Shown in pieces: positions 1 through 12,099 of a stretch of DNA of 64,000 bases; the stretch's first letter is position 1; every line of letters begins with the position of its first letter. This DNA is from Eucalyptus grandis. Taxonomy: Eukaryota > Streptophyta > Magnoliopsida > Myrtales > Myrtaceae. The notes under the pieces were generated by a model. It was not told the origin of the DNA. It did not search any database and saw nothing but the letters and a program-made list of their open reading frames with translations. The DNA lies in the NCBI RefSeq assembly GCF_016545825.1, contig NC_052614.1, positions 21,470,559 to 21,534,558 on the forward strand, in the 5' to 3' direction. The position numbers and the translations under genes were made by a program.

Positions 1-5
1 CTTAC

Positions 6-3000
6 ATTGTAAGTGCTAATATCTGTCGGATTGAACATCTTGAAGCAGTCCTTTGGTGATGCTGCTCCATCTCCATAGATCTGTTGAACAACACTTAGGT
101 CAAGTGATTGTGAAAGCCAGAATATTATAAGTCTGTCTTGGAAAAGGTAAACTGCGCTCTGCACAAACCTCAAAGGTAAAAGCCATAGGCACCCTGGCAA
201 TGTCATACATGTAATCTGTAGCAGTGCCGTGCGCCAGATACCTGAACACAACCACCAGTCAGAACATGTGCAAAAGTAAGCAGAAGTATTAGATGTTTAT
301 CTACATCCTTTGTGGAATGGAGAAGTAGTTAACATGTTAGTCTTCAGGAGATAAGTTAGTTCCAGTTGCAATCCCCGACCAACTTATATATCAATTGATG
401 CTGGCTTCAAGACCATATGAGTGACTGTAATATACAGCATAACTTGATCTACTATGTTGAAAGAGTTTGCTCAAGCTGGACGGCATCCCGTTAATTATTG
501 GTCCTAGGCTATTAGAACCAAGGGAACTAGTTGTATGCTCCCCAGTAAGGACCAAGTAAATTTGGACTAAATTAGTTTAAGGATAGTAATACTGTGAATT
601 CTATTTAGGAACGGAACTAGGCCCTTTACCCATGTAGACATCCTTAAGAGCCATCGTCAATTGTGACCGAGCTCTAGTTCAGTCTTGTATCAGTTTCTCA
701 ATACCAAACAAAACTGAAGTATTGACTGGCTTTATAATTTGAGAACACAAACTGAACCTAAGTGATCGGTCACTTTCAAAGTGTTGTGGAACAAGCAGGA
801 GAACAATTAGGGGCAGAATATCCATTAAAAAAATCTCGATTTCTGCAGCTTCAAGAGTGATCCAATTGGTATAAAACATTAGTGTAGTTCCATCATCTAC
901 TCAGTCTCATGCTTGCACACTTCCCAGTCAATGAAAAAGAGAAAGTTCTACCAAACAAGAAGCAAAATAGCAAAAAGTAAGCATAAACAAAAGGTGAGAT
1001 TGAATGGAGATGGAGATGCATCAAGATACTCAACTTGCATTCTCAACCTAGCAATCAGAAATTTAAGGTATATTTGCTTTGACTTACTAAAGCAAAAAGC
1101 AACTTTGTTAATTTCTCACCAATATCTAAAATATTATCTAACTTAAAAATATTATGAAAGAATTACATGTGAATTTAGTGTCAAGACTAATACATTGTGA
1201 AAGTTTTAGGTATTTAAGGAAAAAATGTCAAAGTATGGACACGGCGACATTTGAAAAACCGAGAAGCAAAAAGTTTCACTCTAACAGACTACAAATTTTG
1301 ACCAAACAAAAAAAAAAAAGACAGACTACAAATTGACCAACTCAAAGGAGGGAGATCTCAGAAGACTATAGAAATCCAGAAGAAGGATCCCTTCAAAACT
1401 AAAACACTACTGCTCAGCAAAGGACCTTATTGATTCCGTGGTGTCATTGCTTTCCTTTTTCAATTCTGGGTCTCCAGAGGCATCATTTTACTTCAGTCTC
1501 TTTAAACAGGGAAATATACCAATTACATAAATTGATAATTAAAGTAATACAAACCCGACTGATCCTCCACCGGAGCCAATCATGCAACGATTCTGGCAGT
1601 GAAGAACATTTAGTTCCTTCAGCAACAAAGTCATCCTAGTAGAAGGCAAGCCCAGAGGAGTCGTATTTTTGTGGTCATAGGGCATAAATAAAGCCTACAC
1701 AATCAAGAAAAAGATTAAAAAAAACCTTCACAGCCAAGAACAACATCACACTGTGCATATAATTCCCACGTAAAAAACAATGTAAAAGTGTTGTTACCCT
1801 ACATTTTTTACTTTCCCCAAGTAAGAATATCACACAATTCCCCACCATGGATCTAATGATCAAACAATAAAAATTATTGCCAAATTTTCAGCTGAAAGTA
1901 AAGTATCTTCAAATGTGGTACTTAGGGAAAAGGCTTCTGTAATTTTCCTTCACAGTGGGGTTAAAAACAAAATCCAGTTAGGAGATCATTGGGGAAGGAA
2001 TTTGCAAATTAATCTTCCATCAGTACCTTAAATGCCAACATTACTAGTAAAAACACCATCAGACCTGCCAAACAAAGACGTCTTACATTTAAAATAAAAA
2101 TTCTAAAAGCGGCTATAACTAAGCGCATCACTTACAAATAATCAACAAATGCAGTTCTTGCACAGAATTCTATCACCACTTTAAACACATTGCCACAAAT
2201 TAATATTGCAACTACTGCAGTTAACGATACACAAATCCAAAACAATAAAGGCAAAGCCATTAACTATTTAGATAAGCAAAAGTGAGAAAACAAAAGCATT
2301 AGCAGAAAATGGATAACACTTACTTCCATTCCTGAATGCACATTCACCCAGATGTGAGGATTGAATGAAGTTGCAAGTTTCCGCATAATTTGAGATTCTG
2401 GCTCACTAAAAGGACCAGTTCCTGGATTTTCTTCATACGGATCATAATCCTAAAATCAAAGAAACTTTGAGAATCAGAAGAACATTTCACAAGAGAATAA
2501 AGGTTGAATGTGCATTGCAGTTCATATTAAGTACTAGAATGTCTGCAGTGAAAGTTTACTAAATGTAGCCTCAATAATAAGAAACAGATAGGATAAACAA
2601 CACAGAAAGGAAAGATATGAAGTTGAGCCATTCCATTGCAGTATATAAATTACATAACCAGACAATGGTATAAGACAAACCTTCTCCTTTTTGCCCCAAT
2701 CTACACTCCAATTTCTGTTCAGGTCAACTCCTCTCCCTGTTACAAAATTGAAACGGATGTAAAGTATTTTTCTTAGAAAAATATATGAGTCTTAAGACAT
2801 CAGAATTATACAATACCATTTCTCCTTTCACAAAGATCTCCTGCTTCAACAAGTCTACGGCCATTTACGTTCTCCATTGGGACTACCTAGTATGAAATGG
2901 AACTTCAAGAATATAAGTTTCACTGCGATTTCTCAAAACAAGAATATGTTCTGCGAACATATACTTTGTAGTTGTTGGTGACATGCATAAAAACGATGGA

Positions 3001-4755
3001 TTTCATGCTACAGATCAATTTAGACACAAAAGAAATAGCTCCAAGGGATATTCTTGGTGCATCTAAATAGAAGATTCTGGGCCGCAAAAGGAAAAGGTTC
3101 ATTTAGTATAATATGTATAATGATGCTCAATTTGACAAAGAGACAGAAATGAACAGCTGATTCAATCAATTTGAACAATTAAAGATCCATACTTATTTGA
3201 TGCCTTGTCAGCCACAAGTAAAGCAAGCAAGAAGTCATGCAAGTAAAGAAAACTGCTCATTTCACAGGCACCTAAAACTGTGCCGGGAGCAGAGATTGCA
3301 GCTTCATGCTTTATAATAGAAAAACTCGTGACAGAAGTCATGAGAAGTTTACCTTTATGATGAGTTTGTCAAGGAAACTGTTTAGAGAAACTGAATCTAC
3401 ATTTGGTAGAAATTGTTCTTCAGTCAGGATTGACAATATCCTCAAAGCCACTTCAGATGTAATTAGCTCCCTTCCATGCTGTCCAAAACTCTGGAAGACA
3501 AGGAATCATCTGTCAAAAACACCAGCAGTTACCAAGCTGAGATCGTCTATCCACTACAAGTCAAGCTGAAAAGTGGAATTAAGAAGGCCATCCCTAGATC
3601 TTTGCAGGCCTGCCTAGAAATATAAGGCGGAGCCTTAATTATCACGATTGTGACTTTTACATGTCTGCCAGAAAATTACAGTTGAAGTATGAAACAAATA
3701 TTGCTAAACAGAATTTAAAGAATGTAGAAACTCTGGAAACTTACAAGAAGAATCCGAAACTTCGACTTGTCATTGATTTCTCTGACATTGCGGCAATAGG
3801 TAACAACGGCTAGCTCTGCTCGATAACCTCTATTTCCACTTCTAAAATTATTCATCTGTTAACGAGATTAAATTAGCTGAAATCAAAGAATAATGAAACA
3901 AGAGAACAAGCGAGCCGATGCCTCACCGTAAGTTTATCCGGGTGACGGTGAACCAAAGCCTTTATCTCTTCCATCAAACGAGCGCTGACAGGCAAAATTC
4001 AAGGCATGAACTCTCTACAGAAGTCAATGGACGGGAGAGGCAAAGAAAGTTGCAGTACTTTCAGAGCTCTACCCGTATGATCAATCAAAAATTTAAAACT
4101 TGACGCGCCAACAGCAACTGGAGACTAACTAACGAATCAAAATTATGCGTAAATGCGGCACCCAAAAAGAAGGAAAGTTCTGCATTAGTTCACGTTTAGA
4201 TGCGGAAAACTCGTTGACCTAGCGCACAACAACAACAACAACATCAATCAATTATAAAATCTCAATGATTGCAATCGACACAAATCTATCGTAAGTACTT
4301 ATAACAGAGAAATTGCCCGAGACTAACGAACAGATAGCACCACTTAGAACCAAAAAGGAAGCGGTGAATACGGATTCGTCCAAATTACTATCGCCAAACA
4401 TCCCCAGGAAAATCGAACTGCCACAAACGACTAAAAACGGCCCCAGAAAAAGTAGGTATTATTCGCGTCTGCAACTCATTTTCGCTCGTAAACTCGCAAG
4501 TAAGCTCATAACGAGCTGATAGGCCAAAACAGAACGAACACGCGTAATCAGCCGAGCGATCTCGGAATCCGTCGGAAGAAGGCAGAAATCGAACCGCCAT
4601 TACCTGGAATGATAGAGATCGAGGTCGATGGGCGTCAAGCGAGGCGCGCCGCGATTAGGTTCGCCACGGGCGACGAGCAAGCAAGCCGGAAGGAGGATTA
4701 GGAGGAGGAAGAGGAGGACGACGGAGGGCGAGAGAGGAGGAGGGCGGCGGGCCAT
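6..4755 (-). CDS. M14 zinc carboxypeptidase, secretory, ten exons (3' end outside window)
   Basis: Exons, read high to low: 4755-4604, 3984-3927, 3855-3745, 3490-3353, 2886-2817, 2736-2681, 2449-2324, 1694-1555, 241-169, 80-6. All junctions are GT-AG and keep one frame for 333 residues; the last exon ends at a donor, so the C terminus is outside. Residues 1-30 are a strong hydrophobic signal peptide, pointing to the secretory pathway. Zinc ligands are visible as HGRE (H112, E115) and in NVHSG (H233). The substrate-binding pair is in LNRNW (N183, R184), the Tyr region is YMYD (294-297), and the catalytic Glu is E308 in FTFE. These are the carboxypeptidase A/B (M14) signatures, so it should remove C-terminal residues from peptides. 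It resembles, from memory, the single-copy Arabidopsis Zn-exopeptidase of the At5g42320 type rather than SOL1. The start is the first ATG before the signal peptide. The physiological substrate is unknown. Confidence 0.93.
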
Positions 4756-4970
4756 GCCGCGAGCGACGGAGGCCGGATCGCGCTCGACAGGTTCACGTCA
4801 TTCCTCGCCGCCGCCGCCGCCGCCGCCGCCGCAGTCGCCGCCGTAGCCGCCGCCGCCGTCTCGTGGCGAGTCCGATCGGTGAGCCGTGAAGCGAAGCCGG
4901 CGGAGAAACGGGCGAACGCCTTGACCGAAGCTCGAAGATGATGGCGAGAGAGAGAGAGAGAGAGGGAAAA
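4756..4970 (-). promoter_or_regulatory. 5'UTR and core promoter zone of the carboxypeptidase gene
   Basis: GC-rich tract just upstream of the ATG at 4755. It holds a (GCC)n run at about 4806-4832 and a (GA)n run at about 4945-4965. GA/CT-rich and GCC-rich leaders are common around plant transcription starts. No clear TATA box was found, and the start site itself is not determined. Confidence 0.5.
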
Positions 4971-5154
4971 AGGGAGAGAGAATGTGTGCGGGAGTGGGGG
5001 AGCCCGCCGTGATTTGATGATTCCACATTCGGCGGTGACGCTGATATGATATTACCGACATTTTGTCATTTTCTTTTTCTTTTTCGGTTGGAGACATTTT
5101 ATTATTTTAATTTTTCTTATTATTTATTATTTCGCCTTTTAGTCCTTTACTTTA

Positions 5155-5867
5155 TTAAGGATAAGTGCGAAGTTCAAAATTTCTTGTGAAACCACACTCG
5201 AGTACTAAAATTTTTAGAAAACTTAATTAAGTTTTACGACTTATCAAATTTGAATGATTATATCATTCTATTAATTTCGTCCAACTAAACTAATAAAAAA
5301 TGATGATGTGCTTTTTTCTTCTTATTTTCTTTCTCCTAGATGGCAATAAAATTACTAAAACATGAAACATGAGGCTAGAATAACATCGTTTATATCTGAA
5401 TTTTAAAATAAATGTTATTTTTAACTTAAATTAAATAAAAGCAAACTTGAGAATAGAACACATGCAAAAACGAGAAGAAGAATGCAAGCAAAGATAGCTC
5501 TCATCTATGATTGGCGAGGGTCATTGGCCCTTTCGAGTGAGGGTTTCTCACCTCCCTCCTCTCTTTTTATTTATTATTATTTTTTTTAAAGTTTGCTTTT
5601 TAAAATATTAATAAAATTATTTTAAATTCAAATAGTATTTGTATTGAAAATTTGATCAGCACGAAGTGGTTTTAGCCACATCAACATTATGTATGATAGA
5701 GAAAATAACAATAAATAAATCACATCAATATTTCTCATTAATCAAATTAAATGGAATTAATAGAATGACTTACTTGCATAAATTCGGAAAGTTTTATAAT
5801 TCAATTGTTCTTTTTGGAAGTTATAAAATTCAATGAGTTTTAGATTTTTTAGTACATTTATCCCTAA
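5155..5867. repeat. Small non-autonomous inverted-repeat element (MITE-like)
   Basis: The left end (TTAAGGATAAGTGC) and the inverted right end (TTAGGGATAAATGTAC) match imperfectly. The similarity continues inward for roughly 150 bp, including a shared CATTCTATTAATT stretch. The middle has a short GGCGAGGG-type GC patch near 5513. There is no coding capacity. Long imperfect inverted repeats around an AT-rich body fit a decayed MITE. A target-site duplication is not resolved. Confidence 0.5.
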
Positions 5868-6966
5868 GCAAAGCATCATTGTCTGATCTTTATTCTATTA
5901 TAAAGTTCTTTTGCGCTTTTTTCTTCACCGTCAATTATTTGGTAAATTTCCTCGAGATGATGAGACACGGCAAAGGAAAAGAATAAAATAATAATCGGGG
6001 CACGTGGGGAGAAATGGGGGTACAGTTAATTTGAAAAACAGGCGAAGGAGTGAATTTCGATGAGGATAACATTAATAAGTGTCAGAAGGCAATTTTAAAA
6101 AAAAAATATTTAGAATTTAATATTAAAAAGTATGATTAACCAGTCAACATTCGTTCGCAAGACCCATTTATTCAAAAATAAATAGTTTACATTTTAAAAT
6201 CGTTAAATTTTATGCATCGAAAATTACAATGTTTTTTCTACGATTGCGCGACAACTTTCTCGATGATCACGCAGTAGTCAACGGAATCTTTTTGGACAAA
6301 GGGGAGAGATTTGAGAGCAGTTGGATCAAGCACTTTTCCTTTTTTTTTTAATCTATTAGTTAATTTAATTAAAAACGGATTGATAATCTCATTTCCCAAA
6401 GCATGACTACTAATGCCTCTTTCTGGAGAATCCCTTTTATGCTATAGAACCCCCTCATCTCCTATGTCTAATGTCTTAAAATGGACTCCTCAATACCAAT
6501 TCAAGTGAAAATGCAAGCTTTACTTGTTCCTATTTCCTCTAGGAACTAGCATTACAGCATATACTTACACTATCAAAATATGCCAATTTGCCAAAAGGAA
6601 GAAGAGAAACATTCTGTGTCTTACTTTGTAAATGATATTCAATCTCAGGCACAAGCTCAAGGTTATGCCCAGAAGGAGAAACATAAGATCCAGTTTAAAC
6701 TCAGAACAGATACAGGCTTGTTCAGCAGAGTTCACTGAATTTGTGAAGAGAATCCATCTTCTGAAAGAGCTCAACTGGCATAATATTGTACAGCAAATGA
6801 CATACCGACTCTGTTCTCTAGCCCGAATTCAGCTTTCGTTAATTAAGAATTCATCTGCATGAAGAACCATACAGCTTTATCTTCATATGAAAAGTCCTGA
6901 GTTATTTTACAAGCACATGGATAAAGGCGTCAATGCATCAAATCGAGCTTGCGTAAGTGCTTGGTT
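5868..6966. other. AT-rich intergenic spacer with one G-box
   Basis: No gene is recognised. A G-box core CACGTG lies at 6001-6006, about 1.2 kb upstream of the carboxypeptidase ATG; its relevance is unknown. The right part (from about 6550) is probably the 3'UTR of PEX4, which ends its coding sequence at 6967. Confidence 0.4.
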
Positions 6967-9900
6967 TCAGCCTTTCTTCGGCATGGCAGCGAGCCTAGTG
7001 TACATACTCGCCATGGATTGGTATCCTCTCACGTCACCCGATCGGAGTAGGTTTCCTGCAAACAAAGGTAAGTAAATCATGCTATATGTAACCCTAGCCC
7101 CATACTTTTGATATCCTCTGTGTGTTGAGCCTTCGACATAATGAGAAATTTATTTAACAACAAAGATTATATTGACATGACCAAACCATCAAAATCGTGC
7201 AATACGTAACCCAATCACCACATTTTACCAGTTTCTTGTGTTGTGCTATAACCTGAGAAGGGCTTATCTCTTGAACCACATGTATACACTCAGATTTCAT
7301 TGCAGTTGCTTTCCGTTCTACTCTTCAGCATTCGGACAGTATATCAAGGACACCACCTCAAAAGCTCTAGTTGCCCACACATACACACAACACACTAAAT
7401 GATGGAATCATTATTTTCTTTTTTTCGTAGGTAGAGTCTCAGTACTCTATTCACATCAAAGCATCCATTAAACTGATCTGGAACCACCACTGACAAAGCA
7501 AACACAACACTGGACAGCTATCTTGCAATAAGTACATCAACATCCAAGCTCACAGAATGTCACACACATGAACAGGTGCTCTCAAGAAGCCTAATTCCCA
7601 TCAAAGATGATTCCAAGAGCTCAGCAGCAACCTGAGCAAGAGAGCTGCCTAGAGAGAAATAAAAGGAAAAGAAAGGCTCACCTCACCACACATGGAGGAG
7701 CAGAGTAAAGAGTCATATTAAGGACAGCAGTAGAAGAACATGACCGCCTGACACAACAGTGGATTCATGCAGAGCAGGCAGTCCTTCCCAGGGGCCCCAC
7801 ATTTTCATCTAACGGGTTTTACTTTGGAAAAACATAATCTCTTTTCTAACACACTGCGACCATTGCAAGCAGGACCAGGACAGAAGGAAAAAATAATTTT
7901 GAAATGTTACATTGAACAAGTACAAGCATTTGTTCTTTATTACCGTTCTCCATCACTTCATAGTTGAAATTATCTCATTTAAGCCATATAATATTTTGGC
8001 CAACCAAGAGGTAAACAACAAACCCCAAGAGTGCTTGTTGCATGAATGACTAAGACAAATTGCTCTTAAGGTTCCTAATAGATAAGAGTTTGAGTTGAAA
8101 TTGAAGCATTATATCATGCCTAATTCATCTAATCCCCAGAATCTCGTGCGTAATGTACAGACCAATAGAATGTGTTTATGTCAATACTCAATTGAGGCAA
8201 AGACATCCAACTATAATCACTTGTCCCAGCACTACTGTCCTATGTATCCAATCCAACTGAATCACCATTAGAAATAAAGAATGAGATGAAGTATTGTTTG
8301 AGATGGGATTAGGAAACAAAATGTGGAAGACCCAATGAAATCAAATGCTCTCTCTTAATAATTGTCAAACGAAAAAAAAGGTCTCGCTCTTGTTATTTCC
8401 ACAACAGTTCGATTAAGGACACTGTTGCACCTCCTTCTAAAAGCAACCTATTGAGAATCACTGCGAGATGTGGAGGGCACTCCTTTTCGGTACTGATATA
8501 ACTAGTCTATGTCAATATCATGGAGGACAGAAGATGATTGTTCTCATATGAACTTCGCCACAGAGTTTTGTTCTATTCCTGTTTGAGAGGGAATTTCACT
8601 TTTCTCTTTTTGGCTGAGGGGAGAAAATATTACTCAATGAAGTGCAATGGCACAACTTCTTGTCCTTGTTGTTATGGTATGCACAAGGTGGGAAGGTGGA
8701 GTGATCCCCAAATCCAGATTTTATACCGAGAAAGGTGACTCTACCAACTTTTGGCTCTTGGTCCTAACTCTGCATAGTTTTAACGTAACTGAAACAACAT
8801 TCAACTAGATATTATTAAGGAAGCAACACTGCCACATTTTATCACGAAACAATGAACATGCAAGCACATGAGTATGCACTCCTTGCAAGAGGTGCAAGCA
8901 ACAAATATTAAACAGCACACTAGTTCACTTAGATAATAGGCATTACGAAGACTTTAGGTGAGGAACTTTCAGGTTGAGGTTAATGTAATGACGAAAGAAT
9001 AATGATTTTTTAGTTACAGATGTTATATCTTGCTTAAAAAAATTCCATGATACCTGAATCGCAATTTAGTGGGCTGTCAGGCTCAGGGTGGGCCATGAGA
9101 GCTATTATAGCCCTGCAAACAGACTGAAGTGTCCAGGCAGGACTCCATGCATTCTTCAGAATATCAAGGCATATCTCCCCGGTCTGTATAAAATTAAAAT
9201 GTCTATCAATTAGTCAAACAAACACTCACAGCATCTCATACTTTTGCATCAGGTATCTCTGTTGACTTTCCCAAGCTAGTAGTTATCAGAAAATCTATTC
9301 ATGTAGAGATTGGAAACAGAATTTGGAAAACATTAACCTAAAACAGGTCAAGATTGGTTCCTGATAAAGTGTCAAAGAAGTATCCAATTCTCAGCTTTGC
9401 ACCTCCATCTATCTTTCATGTGCCAGTTAAATCAGAAACCTAAACTACCAACTCTTTCTAGTTTCTGATTCTGAACAAAATAGATATTGACTAGAAGAAC
9501 CATTAACCGCCAACAACATAGTAAATCAGTTCACCCTTCAACCAATTAACATTTACTTGATCTAGTTCCAGCTAAGTTATCATCAATAAGCATTCCTATA
9601 CAAACAATTATACCTTAAAGTGCACGTTGGGGTGGAATATCTTAGTCAGGAAACGAACTTGAGGCGGCTGCAGTGGATACTGCTCAGGTATAGCAAAGGC
9701 TAGCTGGAAAACACCACCCTCAAAAGGAGTCTCCGACGGTCCCTAATGAAAAAGAGAATTGTCATTTTTATTATATGAGCAACCGCACCATTCCCTTGAC
9801 AATTACCCCCACCAGCCATTCAATCTCACCTTGATAAGAGCAGTCCACTTAAATATGTTTGAGTCATCACAAACCAACTGAATGTCCGGATCAGCTCCCT

Positions 9901-10266
9901 TCTCTCGCTGCACCTCTTTGTATTCCTTGAACAGCCTCGCCCTTGATGTCTACAAATATAAGCACACATCGACATTAGGATCCACAACCAACCTGGGGTT
10001 ATAAAGAAAAAAAAGTAGAAACCAATTCCTCCACATGTATAATTGCAGGAGATCAAAACTGCTGCTTCATGAGATACCCGGCATGGAAAAATGACTTACT
10101 CAGTACATAAGTATGATAACCTAGTGTAAATTTCACCATAAGAAAGAAAACTTTTCAAGAATGATCATATTCTGGTCGCAAAGTTTTGAAAACAATAGAC
10201 TTCACTCCCCATTGTGTGGAAACAGCAGAACAAAGAGGCAGCAGTTACAAGTAATCATACCTGCAT
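6967..10266 (-). CDS. PEX4: Peroxin-4, peroxisomal ubiquitin-conjugating enzyme E2
   Basis: Coding exons, read high to low: 10266-10261, 9949-9830, 9742-9614, 9183-9054, 7055-6967. Junctions are GT-AG, the total is 474 nt (157 residues plus TGA), and this equals the Arabidopsis PEX4 length as I remember it. The UBC fold is complete: the HPN motif is at 79-81 and the catalytic cysteine is C90 in TGEIC. The C terminus is PKKG. Exon 1 codes only Met-Gln. PEX4 is held at the peroxisome membrane by PEX22 and ubiquitinates the import receptor PEX5 so that it can be recycled. The last intron (7056-9053, about 2 kb) holds nothing recognisable. No residue looks abnormal, and I take it as functional. 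Confidence 0.97.
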
Positions 10267-10325
10267 TTCGATATATCCTCGCAAATCAAGTCTGCTACAG
10301 GAAGTCTGACTTCCACCAAATTCAA

Positions 10326-11007
10326 CTGAAAAATTGAACAACAGTGAACCAATATATCAAAAAACTCAAAGAAAAGGGAAAATCATGCCTCATGCTGTCT
10401 AACATTTGGGTATATATCTTGCGCATTCTCGCCACTCCCAAATCACTCCCCTCTCATATCCGGGCAAATTACTCAAGTATCAAGCACGAAAATGTACTGC
10501 GAGCACCAACTCGCCTACCACCACAACGAAAGTAATCAAAGCCAATCTTTCAAGCGTACCCAGAGAACATTTGGGTGTATAATTCGTGCATCCTCGCCAC
10601 TCCCAATTCACTCCCCTCATATCCGGGCAAATTTCTCAAGAATCAAGCATGATAATGCACCACAAGCACGGACATCATAACGAAAGCAATCAAAGCCAAT
10701 CTTTCGAGCATACCCAGCGAACATTTGGTTATATAATTCGTGCATTCTCACCACTCCCTAATCACTCCCCCCTCATATCCGCTCAAATTACTCAAGAATC
10801 AAGCACGCAAATGTACCGCGAGCACAGACCCGCCTACCACCGCAGCGAAAGCAATCAAAGCCAATCTTTTAAGCATACCCAGAGAACAAATTTCTTGCTT
10901 TTTACCAAATATCAATCGAACGATTTCTGGGTATTGAAGAACCGAACCAAGAACGAGCAATTCGCGGTCAATAAAGAGAGCGGAAAGCTCGCGATCGAAG
11001 AGAATAC
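10326..11007 (-). other. Probable 5'UTR intron of PEX4
   Basis: On the minus strand a donor-like ACGAG/GTATTC lies near 11007 and a pyrimidine-rich acceptor TTTTTCAG near 10326, just before the leader that ends in the PEX4 ATG. The flanking segment 11008-11110 is GC-rich and could be the first non-coding exon. This is inferred from splice consensus only. If correct, the tandem repeat at 10402-10886 is intronic. Confidence 0.5.
10402..10886. repeat. Minisatellite: three tandem units of about 154-165 bp
   Basis: The block beginning ACATTTGGGT recurs at 10402, 10567 and 10721, and a fourth partial start lies at 10886. Unit lengths are 165, 154 and about 165 bp. Each unit repeats the same landmarks in order: CACTCCC, CTCATATCCG, CAAGCA, GAAAGCAATCAAAGCCAATC and ACCCAG. 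The second unit lacks about 11 bp. The forward-strand ORFs here are by-products of the repeat. Confidence 0.88.
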
Positions 11008-11110
11008 CTCGTCTTCGACGAATTACGATTGAAGTCGAAGGGGCTTCTAGCTCGGGACGAGGAGGAGGACGAGGTCGACGGTTGCAACGCGATTCCGCAA
11101 GACAATACAC
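11008..11110 (-). promoter_or_regulatory. Probable first 5'UTR exon and promoter edge of PEX4
   Basis: Short GC-rich tract with GAGGAGGAGGACGAGG-type purine runs, abruptly more GC-rich than the DNA on either side. Its position upstream of the inferred 5'UTR intron suggests the transcription-start region. No TATA box is evident. Confidence 0.4.
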
Positions 11111-11340
11111 GCGAACTCGAATGACGACGACTGAGAATCAGAAATGGACTCCCATCTTAAGCTTTTGGTCTCGTGTCCTTCTTGAGTTTTTTAATCATAT
11201 GGCTTCTTTCCACCAAAAAAATAAAATAAAATCACATGGCTTTTTCTTTTCACACTTAACGTCAGATTTCATAAATAGTTTTTTTTTTTTGGTCGGTAAA
11301 TAGTTTTCCTATTTTCAAAAAGAAAAGAAAATAGTTTTGG

Positions 11341-11710
11341 ATTAATACCACAAAAATTGATACACTTATTAAAAATTTATCCCAAATTAAATTTTTTATT
11401 GCCAAAGACCTTCAACTATTACATCTGCGACAAATTCATATTTTATGAATTTTTGTTAAATTTTATCGTTAAATTAATAAGTTGAATGACATATAACAAT
11501 TGATAGGTGTATTAGTTTGAGATCTTACCATCCATTAGTCATACGGGTGTACCAAATTTTGATTTTTCATGATATTAATTTAATTTAATGAAAATTAATT
11601 GAGATAAATTTATTGTCACCGTATCGCTTTATGATTTTTAGTAATCAAAAAATTTATTTAAAATAAATTTGTCATAAATATATTAATTTGGAGTTTTTAT
11701 AGTATTAATT
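11341..11710. repeat. MITE-like inverted-repeat element, about 370 bp
   Basis: The left end (AATACCACAAAAATTGATACAC) and the reverse complement of the right end (AATACTATAAAAACTCC) match imperfectly. Both continue into related ATTTATCCC/ATTTATGAC-type sequence. It is AT-rich, non-coding and of typical MITE length. The superfamily is not assigned and the target duplication is unclear. Confidence 0.55.
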
Positions 11711-12099
11711 TTTTTTTGGCATAAGTATACAATTCTTATTAGTATGGATAAAATAGATTACTCCAAAGACAAAAACAAAACCCAACATAATCCTCTATTC
11801 TTGAGATGACTACTAATGTAAAGCTCAAGAAGGGGCTGAATTTAAAAAGAATTATAACATCTCATAAAAGGGAGAAAATTAGCTTTTGCAAAAGAAACAT
11901 AGTTATATAGATGCGGTAGTTTTTTTTTTTTTTTTTGTCAGAAACTGGTTATATATTAGATAAAAGTAGCATTACATCTAGGATGAAAAATATCAAAGGC
12001 TAAAATATCGAGCAAAGGAGACGGGGGAAAGGAAGCCCAAGAAGACTTCAAAAGACCATTGTCATGGGCCTTAGTGGTCCAATCCGCAGCAAAGATTGG

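Noticed and set aside
4793..5097. Ser/Arg-rich minus ORFs over the carboxypeptidase leader
   Set aside because: They come from (GCC)n and (GA)n repeats upstream of the real ATG at 4755.
10402..10886. CRISPR-like array
   Set aside because: Units are about 160 bp with no short repeat-spacer pattern, and the host is a plant.
10586..11032. 148-codon plus ORF over the PEX4 leader
   Set aside because: It is the translation of the tandem repeat, on the strand opposite to PEX4, with a repeated peptide that follows the DNA repeat.
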